Below are positions 58,799 through 64,000 of a DNA stretch of 64,000 nucleotides, piece by piece. The notes under the pieces are model-generated. The model had not been told where the DNA came from. It did not search any database and saw nothing but the letters and a program-made list of their open reading frames with translations. This DNA is from Owenia fusiformis (lineage: Eukaryota; Annelida; Polychaeta; Sabellida; Oweniidae). How positions within the stretch are numbered: position 1 is the first letter of the stretch; each line of letters starts with the position of its first letter. The stretch lies in contig CAIIXF020000005.1 of the NCBI GenBank assembly GCA_903813345.2, forward strand, positions 20,897,375 through 20,961,374, in the 5' to 3' direction. The position numbers and the translations under genes are program-made.

Positions 58799-61700
58799 AC
58801 CCTTAGGAAAAAACAACCATTTTTTCCGAATTTCAACCTTTAAAAACCATTGCGTAACTATTAAAAATCATTGCGTAACCATTGCTGCAATCATTTGAAA
58901 TGGTTTCCAACCATTACATTTCAACCATTAAAATTTGGTTGAAAATTTTGGTTGCATATCATTGAAATTATGGAATCATTTGCAACCATTACAAACCATT
59001 GATTGTTTAAGTTGCATTTTACCAAATGGTTGCAACTATTTTCAACCATATTATGGAAAGTATTTAGTTTAAGAATGAGACAGTTAAAACCATGAAGAAC
59101 ATACAAATGAATTGAATGCATGATTATGTTTCAAAATACAGCAGTTCATGTTTAATGACATATTATTTCTAATTAATTGAAGAGAATAAGGTTTATTCAT
59201 TTTAGGCACTAGGAATGACTTCAAGTCATTTTCATAGGCATATTATTTCTATAAAGAATAAGGTTTATTCATTTTTGGTACTGAATATTGCTTCAAGGTC
59301 ATGTTCATAGAGATATTATTTCTATTTTATTGAAGAGAATCAAGTGTATTCATTTTTGGCCCTGGTCATTCTTGTAATTTATTTGGAAACTCTTTCTTGA
59401 TTCATTCATTTTTACTGAACAATACAACAAAACTATTTGTGGAATTTTTCTATTTTTCTCCTGTCTCAACAAAAAATGTTTCTGACTAAAAATACACACA
59501 TATTATGAAACATCAAAGATTGTATTTCCTGCCTATTGTTTATGATTTGGATTAAGCTAGTGCCGAAATAACTGCTTCTCCAATATCAAAGAAGTCTTAT
59601 GACAACAATTAAGTAGATTAAACTGAAAATGTTTCCAATACATGATTTTGAAACATCAACATCCTTGTATTTATGCTTTGGATTAGGCAAGAGCCGGATT
59701 GACTGTCTTTATTTCAATATCATTTACAAATCGAAAAGTGTTAATTACTATTGGATTAAATTCAAGATCAGCAACCAACTTTATCAATATCAGTGTTTGA
59801 GTTACAGAAGAGATACCTTCAGGTTCAGTAATCAGATCATCTTGCTTCATCAAGCTTTGGACCTATCCTCAGATAGAATGTAGTGATTGAGCGTGGGAAC
59901 ATGTACCTATCATTAGATGTACAATTGAGTCAACTTTAATCATAATGACTGAAAGGGAAATATCTTTGACACTTGAATAGATGATATTTTCTTTTTAGTA
60001 GACATGGTTTTATGCCTATGAGCATGAACTTGAAGTCATATTCAGTGCCAATATGCATTTCCATTATTCTCTTCAATAAAATCATGAACTTGAAGTCATG
60101 AATACACCTTCTTCCCTTCAATTAATTAGAAATAATATGCATATTATGAGCATGAACTTGAAGTCCTAACCAGGGCCAAAAATGAATACACCTCATCACC
60201 TCTACAATCAAATGAAATTAATCAAATAGAAATAATTTGGGTATGGATATCTATGGTATAGAATATGGATATGTCTCAAAATTGTATTATAAACTTCTAA
60301 ATTAAGTATTGCTTTAAAAACCTTAATGTGAATCTCATCTTATTTACTATGATTGTGTCGTTATTATGGGAGGAGGAATTCAAAAATAAATTATTCAGAC
60401 AAAAATAATTCTTAAGAAGACATAATTTGTAATGATTTTATTATACTATCAAAACAGAACTTTATCTAATTGGCTGTTCAAGGGTTATAATTAGCATTTC
60501 AATGGTTATAATTAGCTTTTCAATGGTTATAATTAGCATTTCAACCGTTGCCACTTTGTCTGTGTAACTGTTGCTGCTCGATCTTGGTACCTTATCTGAA
60601 TTCAATAATAAAAAATCTTAACTTATATTTTTACAATTTTCTAAATGAAAATAAGCCTGCAAAATTCAACAAAATTGAATTGAAACAAAAAAGAATATTT
60701 ATTTTCTTATGAGATTCCAACATTATTCATTCTCCTTAAAAACGAATATCCAATAAGTGATTTGGCCAAATAAATGTGTTTAAGATCCTAGGGATTAGCT
60801 AATATTAAGTGAATGTTTTTTTTTGTTGTTCTGGAAGTGACACCAGACTTATTATTGGGAACAAGATCCGAGACACACAAAGTCCAAAAATAAATTCTTT
60901 AATGAGAGAATAGTGTAGTGTGATAGACTGCAGACTTCAGACATATATACTAACTTATAAACATACTAATAATATCATAATAACAGATTAGACTTCCTAA
61001 TAATTATGTACATACATGTAGTTAGAATTGTTTCATACATGATTTGTCTAAAGATGCTAGCAAAATGGGAAATAAAGAGACATAATTAGAGGTTATGTCA
61101 CTATCGTGGCATATATGCCCGAGGTCTCAGTGATATATGGCCCGACCTTGGGAGGGACATTGATTTCTGAGAACCTAGGGCATATGTGCCACGATAGTGA
61201 CATAAACGATTTATAACATACCTGTGATGGTGTAGACTGGTCAGAGAGTACCGTTTTCTTATAGAACTGACAAACAAATGGTTTGAAAATGATTGAAATG
61301 AGTTTAGAAAAATTGCTCGCGCAGTTTTATCTTCGATTGATTGGTTATGACGTCAGCGCCTTGACCAATCAGAAAGTTAGCAGGCGCGGGCTTTTCAAAA
61401 CTTATATTGGCCCGCTGCCTTATGTACACTTTGCACTATACATCATCATAGGTATGTTATAATGAAGTATATTTGACTTGAAGCTAGATATAATGTTTTA
61501 GAGATCAGATTTAGGCAGAATCTGATCTATAGGAGGTGACAAAATTACAAGCAACATGTATAATTTACCTACCAATTCATTCCTTACAATATCAAATACA
61601 ATATCTCCCAAAAGATTCACAATATGTTATAAATTGATTCAAAGTGCAAAAAATGAGTGAAAAATGTTTAAATTCAGTTTTCACCATATTAATCACTTCT

Positions 61701-62077
61701 CAAGTGATTTTGGCCATTTTTTGGGCCATATTTATTAAATGTGAATTCCCTTGGAAATTTTTCAAAAGTGCAAAAGCTGGCTACACGTCTACCCATGAGT
61801 GTTCATTTTGAGGATTAATGGTTGCAATCAATTGTAACTGTTTTTTCAATGGGTAATGGTTGTAATGGTTTTGCAATGGTTTCTCAAAAATGGTTGCGTG
61901 ACCATTGCAACTTTATGTAAAAAGGGTTGAAAAGATTGGGTGAAGTAATGGTTGCACAATGGTATTTAACGGTTGAAATAATGATTTTTCCTTTGATCTT
62001 CAAGGTTGAAATGATGGTTACATGATATGCAATGATACCATTGAAATTCGGAAAAATGGTTGTTTTTTCATAAGGGT
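58799..62077. mobile_element. Element with AACCATT-rich ends nested in A5
   Basis: Ends ACCCTTAGGAAAAAACAACC and, from the right, ACCCTTATGAAAAAACAACC are inverted repeats that continue ATTTTTTCCGAATTTCAA. Within about 260 bases of each end are dozens of AACCATT/AATGGTT motifs. It interrupts the A sequence AAACTCAGT..ACCCCA. The 2.7-kb interior (59070-61790) is AT-rich; it contains repeat H copy 2 and no clear transposase. Confidence 0.7.
61082..61465. repeat. Repeat H copy 2
   Basis: GTTATGTCACTATCGTGGC and GCCACGATAGTGACATAAAC are inverted. The second half adds GCGCGGGC-containing sequence and ends CATCATCATAGGTATGTTATAA, complementary to TTATAACATACCTGTGATGG at 61211. Very similar to 31160-31400. 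Confidence 0.6.
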
Positions 62078-62253
62078 ACCCCAAGTAAGTAACTGGATAT
62101 TATATCTCTGGAGAATTGGAAAATTTGGAGTTAAGAGAATAAATTCAAGTAACATGTCTTATCATGTCTTATATACATGTTACTCCCCCTCCATCCACTC
62201 CCCCCCTCCATCCAATATTAATTTACTTTATTTTTTGTATAATGCGTGGAAAC

Positions 62254-63073
62254 TAGGGGTCCCACGATACAGTATCTTCAATTTCGATACGAGCAACGAT
62301 ATTTACCTCACGATACGATACAAATGATACGAGCAATGTAAGTGCGTAACAAATAAATTTATTTAATAAAAACAAATACGTTAACAAGACAAATGTCAAC
62401 TGCTGAACTTTGAACGTGAAACCTATTAGTTTAATGTCCTTCTTAAACTTATGTCAACTAGTGTCTACTGTCAACTCATGATTATGCCATGGTCATGGTC
62501 TGATCAATGAACAATGAATCAATGAACATCAGTCATCACCCAGAAGGCAAGTCTAAAACCTGACGATGTAGACTAAGCTACATGAATTATTTCATGTTTT
62601 TCTTCAGAAATATAAGCTTGTCTACATTGTCAGGTCTTCGCCTTGCCTTCTGAGCTCTAACAATATTTCCTGCAACTGAAAATACTCGCTCGGATGGAAC
62701 ACTTGTTCCTGGAATCACTAAGTACTTAAGTGCAAGCCTAGAGAGAACACCATTGTCATTTTCTTAAAGAGGATGACCGAAATAATCCCAAACTTTGGAC
62801 TTTCTACTACGTTCTCGAGAAATTTGAATTTCTTTCTTTTTCTCCATTTTTTACCGGAAACCGGAAATACATTCTACGCCGGATTGCGCTAGCCGGATAA
62901 CAAAATGGAAACGGGACAATGGGTAGATACAATCGTATTTAAGCTGCTTTGGAGCATGATTTTGCTGTTTTGGGGAGTTAAAAACGATACAATTTTTTAA
63001 CCGATATTCAAGGTGAGTATCGTGGCGTATTGCTCGAGTGCTCGAGCAAATCCGAGCAATTGCGAGACCCCTA
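62254..63073. mobile_element. hAT element remnant with 8-base target duplication
   Basis: Ends TAGGGGTCCCACGATAC and (from the right) TAGGGGTCTCGCAATTGC; flanks GTGGAAAC (62246-62253) and GTGGAAAT (63074-63081). The excised host sequence GCGTGGAAACTAG..TTTTAAAAAGTGAGC matches the other A copies. It encloses a hAT transposase C-terminal fragment. Confidence 0.85.
62587..62763 (-). pseudogene. hAT transposase dimerisation-domain fragment (ZBED-like)
   Basis: The minus-strand frame reads RLALKYLVIPGTSVPSERVF, then SVAGNIVRAQKARRRPDNVD, then KLIFLKKNMK and a stop. This is the C-terminal hAT dimerisation motif (LA..YL.IP.TS.PSERVFS.AG.I....R..L....V..L.FL..N). Only about 58 codons survive before an in-frame stop; the catalytic part is gone. 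Confidence 0.9.
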
Positions 63074-63531
63074 GTGGAAATTAGTTTTAAAAAGTGAGCA
63101 ATGTCATTAGTATTGTGATAATAACGTCCCTTATCCCTATTTATTACAGGTCGTGTAGACCATCGTTGCCTGATTTATAGCAAAAACATTAACTTTTGCA
63201 CGTTAGTGATGATGCGCCTTTTTTAAAAGATCTCATATCTTAGAAGCGTATCAGTTCAAAAGAAATACTAGAAGACCTAACATGTTTTGCCATGCACTGC
63301 GCCTATTCATTTGGCAATTCAGTTGTAAATTTTCTCTTGAAAAAATAAAACTTCCAAATTTGTTGAGTTTTCTTGCAGAAATCGCCTACTCCCCCCTCCA
63401 TCCATTTTGTACGAGCACCGGGCGTGATTTAGTCTGAATTATATTCAGACTGACTTCTAGTCAGTCTGTTAAATACATTCTAGTAAGTGCCTACTTAGTG
63501 GATGGTAGGTGAAGAATAGATTTGTTTTTAT

Positions 63532-64000
63532 GTCCCCACCACATAGTGTGGGGCCATATTGTCGGCCTAGGCGCGTCTGTCTGTCTGTCCGTCTGTCCGT
63601 CTGTCCATCTGTCCGTCCGTACGTCCGGCAGTTTTCTCAAAAACCGCTACAGATATCACCTTCAAATTTTCAGGGATAACTTATGAGTGCATACAGATGT
63701 GGATGAAAAAAAACAACTTGATACCTACTTCCTGTCGGCCATTTTGAAGTCAAATGCTAAAATCCTTGTCTGCAAACTTTAAGAAAAACGGCTTAACAGT
63801 TGCTTTTAAAACTTTAATATCTTGTTCAGCTCACTTCATTCTAGATCTGATTAGGTTTTGGACCTGTTAGCTCAGTCATGTCAGCCATTTTGAATGTTTT
63901 AAGAAAAGTTAGCGCACGATAATACTTTGTATCATATTGAATGGTGTTTTTCAGTTTTCATACTTTCACTTTTTAGTAGCTTTATAAATAATTTCAGGTG
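63532..64000. repeat. Start of another dispersed repeat with CTGTCTGTCCGTC tract
   Basis: After the A5 outer arm comes ATGTCCCCACCACATAGTGTGGGGCCATATTG (an imperfect hairpin CCCCACCACATAGTGTGGGG), then GTCTGTCTGTCCGTCTGTCC at 63575-63630. The rest to the window end is AT-rich with no gene. It runs off the right edge. Confidence 0.45.

Larger units (their letters stand above)
58208..63531. mobile_element. Fold-back element A5 with extended outer arms
   Basis: The core A element runs from 58317 (CACGCCCAGTGCTCGTAC) to 63426 (ACGAGCACCGGGCGTG). The symmetry goes on outside it: CAATCTATTCTTCACC-like, CCACTAAGTAGGCACTTACTAG and ACAGACTGACTAGAAGTCAG..AATATAATTCAGACTAAAT are repeated inverted up to 63531. 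The left arm 58317-58790 and right arm 62080-63426 pair. Two elements are nested: 58799-62077 and 62254-63073. Confidence 0.75.

Overview
This window is from the nuclear genome of an invertebrate animal. It is AT-rich and intron-dominated, with GT-AG introns of about 0.2 to 6 kb, and it is crowded with nested, mostly non-autonomous transposable elements. The phylum cannot be fixed from the sequence alone. Elements built of a tandem core repeat of about 160 bp, closed by short complementary ends and a GACGGACGG-type tract, recall the 'pearl'/Helentron-like elements known from bivalve molluscs, but such elements occur in other animals too.

One protein-coding gene can be read with confidence. 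It is an RGS12 homologue on the minus strand. Twelve coding exons between 44612 and 16459 join in perfect phase into at least 1229 residues. Domain order is PDZ (exon 1), PTB (exon 1), a long polar linker, RGS (exons 4-7), a basic/Ser-rich linker (exons 8-9) and two Ras-binding domains (exons 10-12). The last visible exon ends at a phase-1 donor. I found no GoLoco exon between 1 and 16458, so the 3' end probably lies beyond the left edge. The start codon sits 5 bases inside an acceptor, so there is at least one upstream 5'UTR exon. A good candidate is the minus-strand arm of an inverted duplication near 54.1 kb that carries a CCGGAAGT motif followed by a splice donor.

The same promoter-like segment occurs in the opposite orientation at 55.65-55.93 kb, also ending in a donor but pointing right. 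To its right are two possible exons of an unrecognised plus-strand gene (56963-57106 and about 57770-57985), both low confidence.

Nearly everything else is repeat. From left to right: fold-back family A (667-2940, 11029-13147, 30438-36302, 47363-48242, 58317-63426); tandem-core families B (3957-5028, 10058-11028, 40032-40975), C (25336-26164, 26600-28163, 28421-29558) and D (9446-13663, 17590-18860); a family of MITEs (miniature inverted-repeat transposable elements) with ends containing ATGCGAGTAG (5988, 19913, 20963 and 36925); a mariner-like element with a dead transposase (18991-20476); hAT-like elements (21990-22445, 22477-23914, 51902-53338, and 62254-63073 with a hAT dimerisation-domain remnant); LINE 3' ends (18258-18555, 31585-36129); a TA-flanked MITE (52891-53160); a CCATGG-palindrome element (49218-51641) and an AACCATT-rich element (58799-62077). 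Many sit inside one another, which gives a relative order of insertion.

No RNA genes, CRISPR arrays or prokaryotic features were seen. The most unusual items are the divergent duplicated promoter segment, the two elements packed with short transposon-end-like palindromes, and the palindromes with a CTACG-type centre that adjoin small open frames.
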